A stretch of DNA of 64,000 nt from Bedellia somnulentella (GCA_963576735.1 OY755196.1:5065912-5129911); one strand, 5' to 3'; positions 10,985 through 23,239 are shown, counted from the stretch's first letter. Numbers and translations: made by a program. The notes: generated by a model not told the origin, from the sequence alone.

Positions 10985-11470
10985 CAAGGATCTAAATATT
11001 CAATCAATACAACAATGCGTTCAGGATGTTGCTAGGGTTGCCACGTTTTGGCAGCGCTTCCGCAATGTTTGCACAGGCGCATGTAGATGATTTCCATGCA
11101 ATCATGAGGAAAAGATGTGCTTCACTGATGCAGCGAATGCTTGGCAGCTCAAATGGTATCCTGAGCGTATTGACCGAGCGATGAGATTCGCAGATGTTTG
11201 AGAGGTGGATGCGACTGCATGCTAGCGGTTCCTCCTATATTTAAACATAAATGTATCTCTTTTTTAATTTTTAGTTATTTTATATAGTTTTTATTTTTTT
11301 CTTGATTTAAATTTAATGCAATTTGTATTTTTTATCTGACATTGTGTTTAATTAATTTTAGATATTTTATTCATGTATTTTTATTTGACATTTATATTTA
11401 ATTTATTGAAATTGTAAATTGTAAACTATGGATTTTATTATCTGAAATAAATTATTTGATTTGATTTGAA
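10985..11470 (+). mobile_element. LINE 3' end with reverse-transcriptase C-terminal remnant
   Basis: From 11011 the plus strand encodes NNAFRMLLGLPRFGSASAMF and then IMRKRCASLMQRM, homologous to the minus-strand remnant at 2499-2897. An in-frame TGA lies near 11182. The 3' untranslated part ends in AATAAATTATTTGATTTGATTTG near 11445-11470. Confidence 0.7.
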
Positions 11471-12494
11471 AACTTTTTGTTATTGAGAGAAGTCAAACGT
11501 CCTTTTTAACACGCTTATATCTTGTAAAGAAACGGACGTGGTCCTATCAATTTCGAAATTATATTGATCTTTATCAAGCAGCTTTTAGGAGTAACTTTAA
11601 ATTTGCAGCATCCCAGTGCTGGAATCTCAGACCAACTAGTTATAGTTGGTCTGAGGCTGGAATGATATCCCTCCTCCTATCCGTGAACCAGTTTGTCGAT
11701 ATAATTTGGTGTAAGTTCAAAAGTTATTTGTAAACCTTGAACAAACAATCCTTTTAAAACTTTCCTGCTCAAGACACACTGTAATTTAGTCATAGGCATG
11801 TCTTAAGGTGTATGTATTTTAGTAATGTAAACATCATACCTATCAAAATAGTTATAAAAAAGCTTACTACCCCCAACTGAGTACGTTTGCCAGAAAAATA
11901 TATTTATGGTCAGAGAAAATGTGCTTAAATTGAAATGGCAGGCGGTTGAAACGCGAGGCATATATTGTTGAAAGTCAATAACAAAGTGGCAACCGCCTAC
12001 ATCTACGAGTACATAATTCTAAGAGAGAGGGAGTCTATATTCTATCAAACACATAAATTACCTTTCATATCAATAAGCAGATACACTATAAACAATGTAA
12101 AGATAAAATATGGTTAAAACTAATAGAAATTACAAAACAATTAGTATTTGACTCGACGATACAACTTCAGCGATGGAACATACTTTCAAAATAACACTTT
12201 AATTGATAAAGCTTTTACTTGTCTTTCCGACTCATTTTTGCTTTATCTTTGCATGTTACGTTATACCAGTTACATCATAATTCACCATGAATGAATGAAA
12301 ATATTTTTGATTTGAATCCTATTAAAATTGCAATTCAAACTATTTTCAAAACATTACGTATATGGTAGCGAGATGATTAGCTTACGCGGTAACTAATACG
12401 TCAGTGAGATTATGGTTTCGCGTCATCATACAAGATTTTATTTTCAAAATAATCCAAATGCATGGTTGATCGATTATTGTATTCAAAAGGTTCG
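11471..12494. other. Upstream region of the secreted repeat-protein gene
   Basis: No exon or known repeat was recognised apart from a perfect hairpin at 11626-11655. Any enhancers of the gene at 12578 could lie here, but none is visible by motif. Confidence 0.4.
11626..11655. repeat. Perfect 13-bp inverted repeat (hairpin)
   Basis: Arms ctcagaccaacta and tagttggtctgag separated by 'gtta'. There is no T-run or gene end beside it, so I do not call it a terminator. Confidence 0.8.
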
Positions 12495-12528
12495 TATTTA
12501 AAAGGTTTGGTCCATTCGTTTGCAGTCA
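12495..12528 (+). promoter_or_regulatory. Core promoter: TATA-like box plus initiator
   Basis: TATTTAAAAG at 12495-12504 lies about 29 bp before a CAGT initiator-like site (A at about 12524), the usual spacing in arthropod promoters. The start codon follows at 12578, giving a 5' UTR of about 54 bases. A second CAGT occurs near 12547-12555, so the exact start site is uncertain. Confidence 0.6.
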
Positions 12529-12577
12529 CTGAGGAAAGCACCGAGTCAGTTCAGTGGTGGTGCAAAATAGAAATAAA

Positions 12578-12640
12578 ATGATTTACCTTAAATTTATGAT
12601 AGGTGTAGTTTTTCTGATAGAAAGTTCAGCGTGTTGTCCG
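12578..12640 (+). CDS. Secreted Pro-rich repeat protein, exon 1 (signal peptide)
   Basis: Encodes 21 residues: MIYLKFMIGVVFLIESSACC plus P. It is a classic signal peptide with a short start, a hydrophobic core at about residues 5-14 and a likely cut after SSA. The exon ends at a consensus-like donor (ccg|gtacg) in phase 0. Exon 2 begins in the same phase after a 1,332-bp intron that contains a family B SINE at 13431-13688. This ATG is the first after the predicted start site. The protein should therefore enter the secretory pathway, and what it does outside the cell is unknown. Confidence 0.8.
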
Positions 12641-13190
12641 GTACGATTTTTTTTGTTGTATTATTAATTGTAGTTTTTAAAAGTGTGCGAAAAGTGTAAA
12701 GTATTTGTTGTAGATACATATTTTTTTTCATCAATAGTATCTAATTACGGTCAAAGTGTGGATAAATCGTATAAGCATTTGTTAGGAGTGAAGTGATTTG
12801 TTTTTTATTATTTGTCTCTCAGCCCAGATTTATTTTCTTTTATTGTCAAACGTATAAGCAACGAGTTTCTATGGAGACAGCTTATCCATAGTCCCCTTCT
12901 CTAGTGTAATGTCTCAACTAAGGCTTTACGTGCTCTCCAGGTTACGAAATTATTTCTGCCTGCAGTTATCAAATAAACTGGATTCATCACTATTAATCAA
13001 CAATATCGTCCTATACTGATCATAGGCTTCCCACAAGACTTCTACAACAATAGGGAATATTCATGTTTTTCTTTTTTGTCTTAAATGAATAGTTTAGTAT
13101 TTTATAACGTAGAAAAAAATATCACTGGGCTTCAAAATCCTCTAGATATTTTTAAAATTGAAATTTAAAACTTTTAAAAAATTTTAGCAG

Positions 13191-13347
13191 TTCAAACGCC
13201 GCCATTTTACGCGCTATATACGTGACGTCACATGACACGTCCAGTGGAAGTTTACCTTAGTGTTTTCGACGCTTTTGAATACAATTTCGTGTCAGATGAC
13301 GTCACATTTTGTTCAACCGATGGTGGCACGTTTTGGAAGTTTGAATT
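13191..13347. repeat. Imperfect inverted-repeat element with two TGACGTCA sites
   Basis: Ends ttcaaac / gtttgaa, with inner mirrored blocks around 'gtgacgtcacatgacacg' (about 13222) and 'cgtgtcagatgacgtcac' (about 13289). Lies in intron 1. It could be a small MITE. The paired CRE-like octamers at 13223-13230 and 13297-13304 may be part of its inverted repeats and not regulatory. Confidence 0.45.
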
Positions 13348-13430
13348 TCGCTCTCTTATTTTGCACTTTTTGAATATTATTTTAGGGGTTTAAATAATAA
13401 GTAAATTAAAAAAATAACTTTTCATTATAA

Positions 13431-13688
13431 CATAACATAACATAAACGTTCACGCCATTTTATCCCCGAAGGGGTTGGCAGAGGTACCAATACTCCTGAA
13501 CTCACATGGCAAGCGCCATCTAGTTTTCAGAGAAGGTACCCATGTTTTGCTTAGACAGTGTACTCACGTGATAGGGGGCAGGCCTATCGCCGTTTTGTAC
13601 GAATACACTGTCACATGACTAAGTACAACTCAGCCATGTGGGTTTCCTCACGATGTTTTCCCTCACCGTTAGCAACCATGATAAATTT
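13431..13688 (-). mobile_element. SINE family B, 5'-truncated, inside intron 1
   Basis: Perfect 14-bp duplication acttttcattataa at 13417-13430 and 13689-13702. The tRNA-like head is missing, as expected for incomplete reverse transcription. Confidence 0.92.
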
Positions 13689-13972
13689 ACTTTTCATTAT
13701 AATATTGCGATAAAAAGTATTCGTGGAAAAAAGTTTTAGGGCATTTAAAATTTTATGCATATTCCCTATTGGCTGTGCTGCAAGTTATACCAAAGCGTTT
13801 ATCTATCTTGTGAGAGCCCTATCTCATTGTGTCAGTCAAAATTTTCTATAATTGTTTTTTTTTATTTACCTCTTATTAATAGTATCTGAGACACGCGGCT
13901 TGTAAGGTAGGGCACGCTCTTACTCTAATAAGGCGAAAATCAATTAATAATTGTCTTTGTCCTTAATTTCAG

Positions 13973-14675
13973 AATAACTTTTTTAACAATGTCGTCGATG
14001 AAAAAACGAATGTTATGAACCCCCAAATGGGTGGTATTGATAGTGCAATGAAAAATTTAAATAATTATAATCCTTGGACCAAAAGGCATTATCTGCAACC
14101 TTACGATAATGTATCACCGGATAAAGCGGATCTTCTTGGACAAATAGCACAATCCTTGAAGTCAGCTCCATTAAGGGTTGCTAAAGCTGCACCTATGTAT
14201 TCAGCAGACACCACTGACAAAACTGGAATTTTAGAAGTTAATGAAGATTCCCTGGACAAAGTAGATGAAGAAGTTGTGAACAAAAGCTTGGATTTACCTG
14301 GTGTAGTAAATAAAGCAGTTCATTTCAAGCGCCCCGATGAAGTTATATATGACATAAAGCAAACATTTGATAGTGATAATAGGAATAAAATTGTTCCTAT
14401 TGTATATCCTGGGGCCAGTGTTAACAAAATTGTGTATACCCAGCCATACATTGATATTAACGGACAGAGGCGCCAGATGGTAGACAATGATAACAATATT
14501 AATATGCAGTCTTCCACCACAGACTCTTTTTCTATCGCTACGAACAAACCACTAGAAATTTATGGGAATATTGATAAATATATGGCAACTAACAAATTCG
14601 GCGAAACTAACTTCGACTCAAATTTATTTAAAACCGGTAGTGAAGAAAATGAAAGTGAACCGAATACAGAATCGG
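13973..14675 (+). CDS. Secreted Pro-rich repeat protein, exon 2 (acidic N-terminal region)
   Basis: Acceptor 'ccttaatttcag' at 13961-13972; donor g|gtaag at 14675/14676 in phase 1. Encodes residues 22-255 plus the first base of codon 256. The sequence starts NNFFNNVVDEKTNV, is rich in Asp, Asn, Lys and Ser, and has no repeats or cysteines. It carries a dibasic site in NPWTKRHYLQ at about residue 50, where a furin-type protease could cut. No known domain is recognised. The open frame continues a short way past the donor, but the join to exon 3 preserves frame and gives a total length divisible by three, so I prefer the spliced form. The acidic tail (EENESEPNTES) runs on into exon 3 as DTEQNP. 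Confidence 0.8.
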
Positions 14676-14779
14676 GTAAGCTTAAAAATATATTTTTTTA
14701 TATAAGCCGCTTTGAAGTTAAATATTATTAGCTGAGTATCTACATATTTTTTCTCATTTTGTGATTTTGAGACACTTAA

Positions 14780-14942
14780 GAATCCGGGACTTACCCGACG
14801 ATTGTTGGACGTAGGGGTTTAAAACCAATCACCAATAGTACTAAATTTACCTTTTCAACTTCCGAAAGTGTATGGGAAATAACTGATTCATGAGCTTTAG
14901 CTACCTTTTTTTACAATTAAAGCCGTAATTGTATGTGCCTAT
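14780..14942 (+). mobile_element. Degraded family A element in intron 2
   Basis: Keeps the order of family A blocks: 'accaatcaccaatagtac', 'caacttccgaaagtg' and an 'attaaagccgtaattgtatg' end. It is strongly diverged, so it is an old insertion. Confidence 0.45.
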
Positions 14943-15015
14943 AATATGCATTTGTACTCTTTATTCAGGATTAGTTACAGAAAAGCTTTAAAAAAATATT
15001 ATCAATTTATTGCAG

Positions 15016-18000
15016 ACACAGAACAAAATCCTGCTATCGGCCAGGACGATCAAACTGATGAGGACAATGCAAAAGAGAAGTATCCAAAAACTGATCCTTT
15101 TGAAATTTGGCTTAAAAATATTCCTATAGTTCTTCACCAATATCCAAACTCACGTGTCGTTCCATATTGGTCTTATTCTTCTTCAAACCCAATGGATTTA
15201 TGTAGAATCAACCCACCTAAATATTATGACCAAATTCCTTATATTCCAAATAGCGATTCATATCCAAATACATATTCTAAACCGACTGACAATATAGAAA
15301 ACTTTTCAGATGAAGATATTTTATCCTCAGAATTTGATGTTGAAGATATATCAGATTCAGCTCAAATATTTTCAGCTCATTTGCCCGAGACAACTATAAC
15401 AAAGTACATACCCTATACCATAAAAATTAATCCATCTACAAATGAAATTGAACAAATATTGCCAAATATAAATACATTCAATCTCACAAAACGCCATCAT
15501 TACAAGGTTCCTAGAAATGCACCCGATCAAATACCATTATCATGTACATGCCCTAACTCGGATCCTAATTTACTTTATCCTTATACAACGATCCCACAAC
15601 CCAACCCAATCGTAACACTTCCCTCGTATATGCTGCCTCAGTTACGACCATCTGCAAATTTACCTCAAATATTAGTACCACAAAGCTCCTTTACAGAGTC
15701 AGATCTTTTTGTATCATCAAACTTGTTCCCAAACTCAATGACTAAACAGATTATACCATCTGGTTCACCGCTTATTTTGTCATCCCAAGGTAATCCAGAG
15801 ATACTCTATATTGAACCAAACATGAGCCCAGATTTACCTTATTCTGTCTCAATTTTAGAACAGATTAATTCCATAAAATCATTACCACAGTTGCTTGTGC
15901 CTGCGCCAAACCCAATACATGGTTACCCTCCAATTTTAATTCCTCAATCAACTATAGCAATTCCTTTTTTGAATTTACCATTTCCACTTTCAGAAACACC
16001 TCAACTATACCCGATTAATAGTTCACCGCCCATTTATATTACAGCGCCCAATCCACACACAGGTATACCAGAAACTTTTATTGCCCAACCGAATCCAATA
16101 CCTGGTTTGCCACCAATTTTAGTTCCTCAACAATACCCTGCAACTCCTTTCTTGAATTTCCCTTCTCCACTTTCTGCAACGACCCAAATTAATACTATAA
16201 CGGGATTATCGTCTATTTATATTACAGCCCCAAATCCAGTAACGGGCATACCAGAAACTTTTGTTGCCCAACCAAACTCAGAATCAGGCCAACCACCAAT
16301 TTTAGTTCGTCAACAATCTCCTGCAACCCCATTTACAAATTTCCCCTCCCCTCTTTTATTATCACCTCCATTTAGTCAATTTTCCGGATTGCCGTCTAAT
16401 TATGTAACAGTTCCAAATCCAGTTACAGGTTTACCAGAAACTATTGTTGTTAGACCGACCCAATTATCAGGTTTACCGTCATTTTTACCATCACCAAGGC
16501 ACCCTTCGGTATCTTATCCTAGTAGACCTAACTTGTATCCAAATGTGCTTCAACAACATCCGTTATCGAGAGTACCTTCGAGTTCATTTCCTCAAATTAT
16601 TCCAGCCACAGGTATGTCTGAGACTTTCTTTTTCAAATCTGACTCAATAACCGGTTCACCAGAAATATTAATACCTCAACCAAACCCAATACCTGGTTTA
16701 CCTCCAATATTAGTTCCGCAACAAAGTCCCGCTGATAGTAGCCCTGTTTTTAACACATTATTCCCCTCCTCAAACGAGCAACCGATTAATCCATTGACTG
16801 GCCAACCTACAAATCTTATTTACCAGCCCAACCCTATACCTGGAATGCCTCCAATATTAGTTCCTCAACAAAGCCCTACAGATAGAGTCCCTGGTATTAA
16901 TTCTGTATTCCCCTCATCTAGGGGGCAGCCGATTAATCCATGGACTGGACAACCTTCAAACTTTGTTTACCGACCAAACCCTATCCCTGGTATGCCTCCA
17001 ATATTAGTTCCGCAACAAAGCCCTACTAACAGAATACCAGGACTAAACTCACTCTGGCCGTTCTCAAACAGGCAACCCATGAATCCATTTACTGGACAAC
17101 CTTCAAACTTAGTTTATCAACCGAACCCCATACCTGGTATGCCTCCTATATTAGTTCCCCAACAAAGCCCTACAAGTAGATTCCCTGGTATTAATTCTTT
17201 ATTCCCCTCCTCTAATGGGCAGCCGATTAATCCATTGACTGGGCAACCTTCAAACTTTGTTTACAAACCGAACCCTATACCGGGATTACCTCCAATATTA
17301 GTTTCTACTGAAAGCCCTACAAACAGATTCCCTGGTATAAATTCTCTATTGCCGTTATCCAGTGGACAGCCGATTAATCCGCTGACTGGGCAGCCGATAA
17401 ATCCATTCACTGAACAACCTTCAAACTTTGTTTACCAACCGAACCCCATACCTGGTATGCCTCCAATATTAGTTCCCCAACAAAGCCCTACAAATAGATT
17501 CCCTGGTATTAATTCTTTATTCCCCTCCTCTAATGGGCAGCCGATTCATCCATTGACTGGGCAACCTTCAAACTTTGTTTACCAACCGAACCCTATACCT
17601 GGTATGCCTCCAATATTAGTTCCCCAACAAAGCTCCACAAATGGATTCCCTGGTATAAATTCTTTAATCCCCTCCTCTAATGGGCAGCCGATTAATCCAT
17701 TAACTGGGCAACCATCAAACTTTGTTTACCAACCACACCCCATACCGGGAATGCCTCCAATATTAGTTTCTCAAGAAAGCCCTACAAATAGATTCCCTGG
17801 TATAAATTCTCTATTGCCCTTCTCCAGTGGACAGCCGATTAATCCTCTGACTGGGCAGCCGATAAATCCATTCACTGAACAACCTTCAAACTTTGTTTAC
17901 CAACCTAACCCCATACCTGGTATGCCTCCAATATTAGTTCCCCAACAAAGCCCCACAAATAAATTTCCTGGATTTAATTCTTTAATCCCCACCTCTAATG

Positions 18001-21000
18001 GGCCAACTTCAAACTTTGTTTACCAACCGCACCCCATACCTGGAATGCCTCCAATATTAGTTCCTCAACAAAGCCCGACTAACAGAATTCCTGCGCTTAA
18101 TTCACTATTCCCCTTCTCCAATGAGCAACCAATTAACCCATTGACAGGACAACCAACCAATCTTGTTTACCAAACAAGCCCCATACCTGGTATGCCGCCA
18201 ATGTTGGTTCCGCAACAAAGACCTACTAACAGAATACCAGGACTTAACTCATTTTTACCTTTCTCAAACGGGCAACCCATAAATCCATTTACTGGACAAC
18301 CTTCAAACTTAGTTAGCCCCACAAATAGATACCCTGGTATTAATTCACTATTCCCTTTCTCCGATGGTCAACCAATTAATCCATTGACTGGGCAACCGAC
18401 CAACCTAGTTTACCAACCAAACCCTATACCTGGAATGCCTCCCATATTAGTTTCCCAAGAAAGCCCCACAAATAGATTACCGGGAATTAATTCTTTATTG
18501 CCCTTCTCAAATGGGCAGCCGATTAATCCATTGACTGGGCAGCCGATAAATCCATTTACTGGACAACCTTCAAACTTTGTTTACCAACCGAACCCTATAC
18601 CTGGTATGCCTCCAATATTAGTTCCCCAACAAAGCCCCACAAATAGATTCCCTGGTATTAATTCTTTGATCCCCTCCTCTAATGGGCAGCCGATTAATCC
18701 ATTGACTGGGCAACCATCAAACTTTGTTTACCAACCGAACCCCATACCTGGTATGCCTCCAATATTAGTTCCCCAACAAAGCCCCACAAGTAGAAGACCT
18801 GGTATCAATTCATTATTCCCCTTCTCCAATGGGCAGCCAATCAATCCATTGACTGGACAACCTTTGAATTTCGTTTACCAACCAAACCCCATTCCTGGCA
18901 TGCCGCCAATATTAGTTCCTGATCAAAGTCCGACTAACATTATTCCTGGAACTAACTCATTATACCCCACCTCGAATAGGCAGCCGATTAATCCATTGAC
19001 TGGGCAACCATCAAACTTTGTTTACCAACCGAACCCCATACCTGGTATGCCTCCAATATTAGTTCCCCAACAAAGCCCCACAAGTAGAAGACCTGGTATC
19101 AATTCATTATTCCCCTTCTCCAATGGGCAGCCAATCAATCCATTGACTGGACAACCTTTGAATTTCGTTTACCAACCAAACCCCATTCCTGGCATGCCGC
19201 CAATATTAGTTCCTGAACAAAGTCCGACTAACGTTATTCCTGGAACTAACTCGTTATACCCCACCTCCAATAGGCAGCCGATTAATCCATTTACTGGGCA
19301 ACCTTCAAACTTTGTTTACCAACCGAATCCCATACCTGGTATGCCTCCAATATTAGTTCCCCAACAAAACCCGACCAATGGATTCCCTGGTATTAATTCT
19401 ATTATCCCCTTCTCAAATGGGCAGCCGATTAATCCATTGACTGAGCTGCCGATAAATCCATTAACTGGACAACCTTCAAACTTTGTTTATCAACCGAACC
19501 CCATACCTGGAATGCCTCCCATATTAGTTCCCCAACAAAGCCCCACAAATAGATTCCCTGGAATTAATTCTTTATTGCCCTTCCCCAACGGGCAGCCGAT
19601 TAATCCATTGACTGGGCAGCCGATAAATCCGTTCACTGGACAACCTTCAAACTTAGTTAGCCCCGCAAGTAGATACCCTAGTATTAATTCACTGTTCCCC
19701 TTCTCCAATGGGCAGCCGATTAATCCATTGACTGAGCTGCAGATAAATCCATTGACTGGACAACCGATCAACCTAGTTTATCAACCGAACCCCATACCTG
19801 GTTTGCCTCCAATATTAGTTCCCCAACAAAGCCCCACAAATAGATTCCCTGGTATTAATTCTTTATTCCCCTTCTCCAATGGGCAATCAACCAATCCATT
19901 GACCGGACAACCTTTGAAATTTGTTTACCAACCAAACCCCATTCCTGGTATGCCCCCAATATTAGTTCCTGAACAAAGTTCGACTAACATAATTCCAGAA
20001 ACAAACTCACTTTACCCCTCCTCCTCTAATGGGCAGCCGATTCATCCATTTACTGGGCAACCTTCAAACTTTGTTTACCAACCGAACCCCATACCTGGAA
20101 TGCCTCCAATATTAGTTTCTCAAGAAAGCCCCACAAACAGATTCCCTGGTATAAATTCTATATTCCCCATCTCTAATGGAAAGCCGATTAATCCATTGAC
20201 TGGACAACCTTCAAACCTTATTAGCCCCACAAGTAGTTACCCTGATAATCATTCGCTATTCCCCTTCTCCAATGGTCAACCAATTAATCCATTGACTGGG
20301 CAGCCGATAAATCCATTTACTGGACAACCTTCAAACTTAGTTAGACCCACAAGTAGTTACCCTGGTATTCATTCCCTATTCCCCTTCTCCAATGGTCAAC
20401 CAATTAATCCATTGACTGGACAACCTACCAACCTAGTTTATCAACCGAACCCCATACCTGGAATGCCTCCCATATTAGTTTCTCAAGAAAGCCCTTCAAA
20501 TAGATTCCCTGGTATTAATTCTTTATTGCCCTTCTCTAATGGGCAGCCGATTAATCCATTGACTGGGCAGCCGATAAATCCGTTTACTGGGCAGCCGATA
20601 TATCCATTTACTGGACAACCTTCAAACTTAGTTAGCCCCACAAGTAGATACCCTGGTATTGATTCACTGTTCCCCTTCTCCAATGGTCAACCAATTAATC
20701 CATTGACTGGACAACCGATCAATCTAGTTTATCAACCGAACCCTACACCTGGCATGCCTCCAATATTTGTTCCGCAACAAAGCCCCACGAGTAGAATCCC
20801 TGGTATTAATGCTTTATTCCCGTTCTCCAATGGGCAGCAGGTTAATCCATTGACTGGGCAGCCGATAAATCCATTTACCGGACAATCTTCAAACTATGTT
20901 TACCAACCAAGCCCCATACCTGGTTTGCCTCCCATATTAGTTCCTCAACAAAGCCCGACTAACAGAATACCAGGGCAACCCATAAATCCATTTACTGGAC

Positions 21001-22712
21001 AACCATCAAGTTTAGTTAACCCCACAAGTAGATACCCTGGTATTAATTCTTTATTGCCCTTCTCCAATGGGCAGCCGATTAATCCATTGACTGGGCAGCC
21101 GATAAATCCATTTACTGGGCAGCCGATATATCCATTTACTGGACAACCATCAAACTTAGTTAGCCCCACAAGTAAATACCCTGGTATTAATTCACTATTC
21201 CCCTTCTCCAATGGTCAACCAATTAATCCATTGACTGGACAACCGACCAACCTAGTTTATCAACCGAACCCTATACCTGGTATGCCCCCAATATTAGTAC
21301 CTTTACAAAATGAAGACATGCCTAATCCTTTCACCAATTCACCTTATCCATTTTATAACTCACCGCAATCAAGCCCTTCTACAGGATTGCCCTCAAATTA
21401 TGTGTCACTACCCAATCCAATTACGGGTTTGCCTGAAATATTTGTTTCAAAACCCAATCCAGTCCCAGGTATGCCACCAATTTTAGTTTCTGAAAGTAGC
21501 TCTTCAATACTTTATTCTAATTCATACACTCGGACACCAAACCCCTTACCCTCAAAACTTATTTCTCAGCCAAACCCACTTACAGGCATACCTGAATTGG
21601 TGCTTATTCAACCAAATTCAGTTACTGGTCAACCAGAGTTAGTGCCACAACAAAATCAAAATTGGCCATTTTCAAGCATGCCCAAGTCAAATGGATTCCC
21701 AGACTCACCATTAAACTTAGTTTTTGAAATTAATCCATTGACACGGTTACCAGAATTAGTTGGTCAAACAGGACCATCATCAGGATTACCCACTATGTTA
21801 GGACCTCAAGATAATTCAATGGTTCCATATCCTTATTCAGTGGTCTCTCAATCGAGCTCGCTGACAGGCTCTACTTCAATATTAGTTCCAAACCCAGTTC
21901 CCGGATTCCCTCCAATGTTAGTACCGCAACAAAACCCATCAAACTCATATTTTAATCCATCCAGATCACCTTATCCAGGAACGTCTATGTCTCGGCCAGG
22001 TGCACCACAAAGTTTTGTTTCTGTACCAAATCCTGTGTCAGGATTACCTCCAATTTTAGTCGCACTTCAAACTCCAACATCTTCCCCTAACATGAGTCCT
22101 AGAATAACGTTGCAACCAAATCCAGTACCCGGTTTACCACCTGTAATAGTATTACAACCAAATCCCAGTTTTAATACCCCTAACTCCTTTTCTACTATAC
22201 CGTCTATAAATCCGGTAACTGGTTTGCCGTCTAATTTGGTTTCTCAACCTAACCCACTCACAGGTTTACCAGAGCTATTTGTACCTCAACCAAATCCAGT
22301 TCCCGGTTTACCCCCTATTCTATTATCTTTAAAAAGTGTAGTGCCTTCTTACCCTAATCCAAACTCTGATATGCCATATCCTCTTTCAAGTTTACCGCCC
22401 AATTCACCTTTCAACTTTTTAGGCTTACCCTCAAACTCAGCACCGCAATTTCCGTCGGTAAATTTCCCGAATAATCGTGGTCCTTCCTACTCATTGCCAT
22501 CAAGTAATACTCCAAACTCATTCAATAGCCCAGATGCAAATTTACCAGGACCATATGGAATGCAATGTATGTGTCCGTGTAGTTGTCCCATACAAAAGAT
22601 TCTAGCATCATTTAATCCACAGAATTATGGTCAGAATTCTTCGGTCGAATCATCAGGATTCTTTCCAAATCCTCCTCAGTCCGTAATTTCGCCATTATTC
22701 CCTGCATATTAA
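15016..22712 (+). CDS. Secreted Pro-rich repeat protein, exon 3 (giant repeat exon)
   Basis: The acceptor at 15014-15015 ('atttattgcag') completes codon 256 as Asp. The exon then runs 7.7 kb to TAA at 22710-22712, giving 2,820 residues in total. Residues ~257-430 are acidic and Tyr/Asn-rich, with a second KR site (NLTKRHHYK) and CTCP at about 431. Residues ~430-810 are diverged Pro-rich units such as NPVTGIPETFVAQPN. Residues ~810-2350 hold about 26 units of ~49 residues built from QPNPIPGMPPILVPQQSPTN, then R-[FIY]-PGINSL[FLI]P-S/F-SNG, then QPINPLTGQPSNFVY. Some units are extended by an extra QPINPFT block or shortened to SNLVSPTSRYPG. Diverged units follow, and a Cys-rich stretch, MQCMCPCSCP, lies near residue 2771. 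There are no Gly/Ala silk blocks and no chitin-binding motif. A structural secreted protein (matrix, coating, silk-associated or mucin-like) is plausible but not shown. The exon is intronless and very repetitive, so its length probably varies between alleles. Confidence 0.85.
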
Positions 22713-23239
22713 GATGTTTTATGGGAAGTTTGCGTAAATGAGGTAAATCCTTTCTAGTTTTTTAAGTAGCATTTTAATTGTGTTGAATTTGTTATTTGGA
22801 CATGAAAATTGTACGGAGCAAGAAGCTATTTTGCCTTTTTTGTAAATAGTTTGTAAGGAAGATTATGACTTATTTTAATATTAGAAAACACGTTTAGAAT
22901 TAGCTGTAAGTTTTCGAATTAATATTTAATTTTAAAACTAACTCGATACTAAGAGATTTAGTTAGAACTTAAATAGTGATGTGATATGTTTAGCATAACG
23001 AACGAATTAAACGAAAATAATTTATAATATTTAAAAAGAAACGATCAACATGAATAATGTATTAACTTTATATGAAATTATTTTTAACTATTCATTTAAT
23101 TATGAATAGTTATAAAAATTATGACTCTAAATGTTTTTCTTCATGCTATATGAAAATATTGAATCAGCTAGCATAAATCTCAAATTAATTTTATTCATTT
23201 TTTTTTATTTGTTATAGATATTAAATTTTTCGAAATAAA
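22713..23239 (+). other. Probable 3' UTR of the secreted repeat-protein gene
   Basis: AT-rich non-coding sequence following the stop. A clear AATAAA signal sits at 23234-23239. Several weaker A/T-rich signals occur earlier, so the true cleavage site is uncertain. Confidence 0.5.

Noticed and set aside
11626..11655. Transcription terminator hairpin
   Set aside because: Bacterial-type terminators do not apply here, and no gene ends nearby.
14676..14731. Reading through the exon 2 donor to the stop at 14731 as a separate 238-residue protein
   Set aside because: The sequence after the GGGTAAG donor is AT-rich with a poor peptide, while the joined form continues the acidic motif smoothly. Intron retention cannot be excluded.
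14946..15015. ATG at 14946 as the start of the giant protein
   Set aside because: The first ~23 codons lie in an AT-rich stretch upstream of a good acceptor (15014-15015). Splicing from exon 2 preserves frame, supplies a signal peptide and gives a total length divisible by three.
19490..21211. Minus-strand open frames rich in 'GCPVNGFIGCP' repeats
   Set aside because: They are antisense shadows of the plus-strand repeat units, with no start context or splice support.
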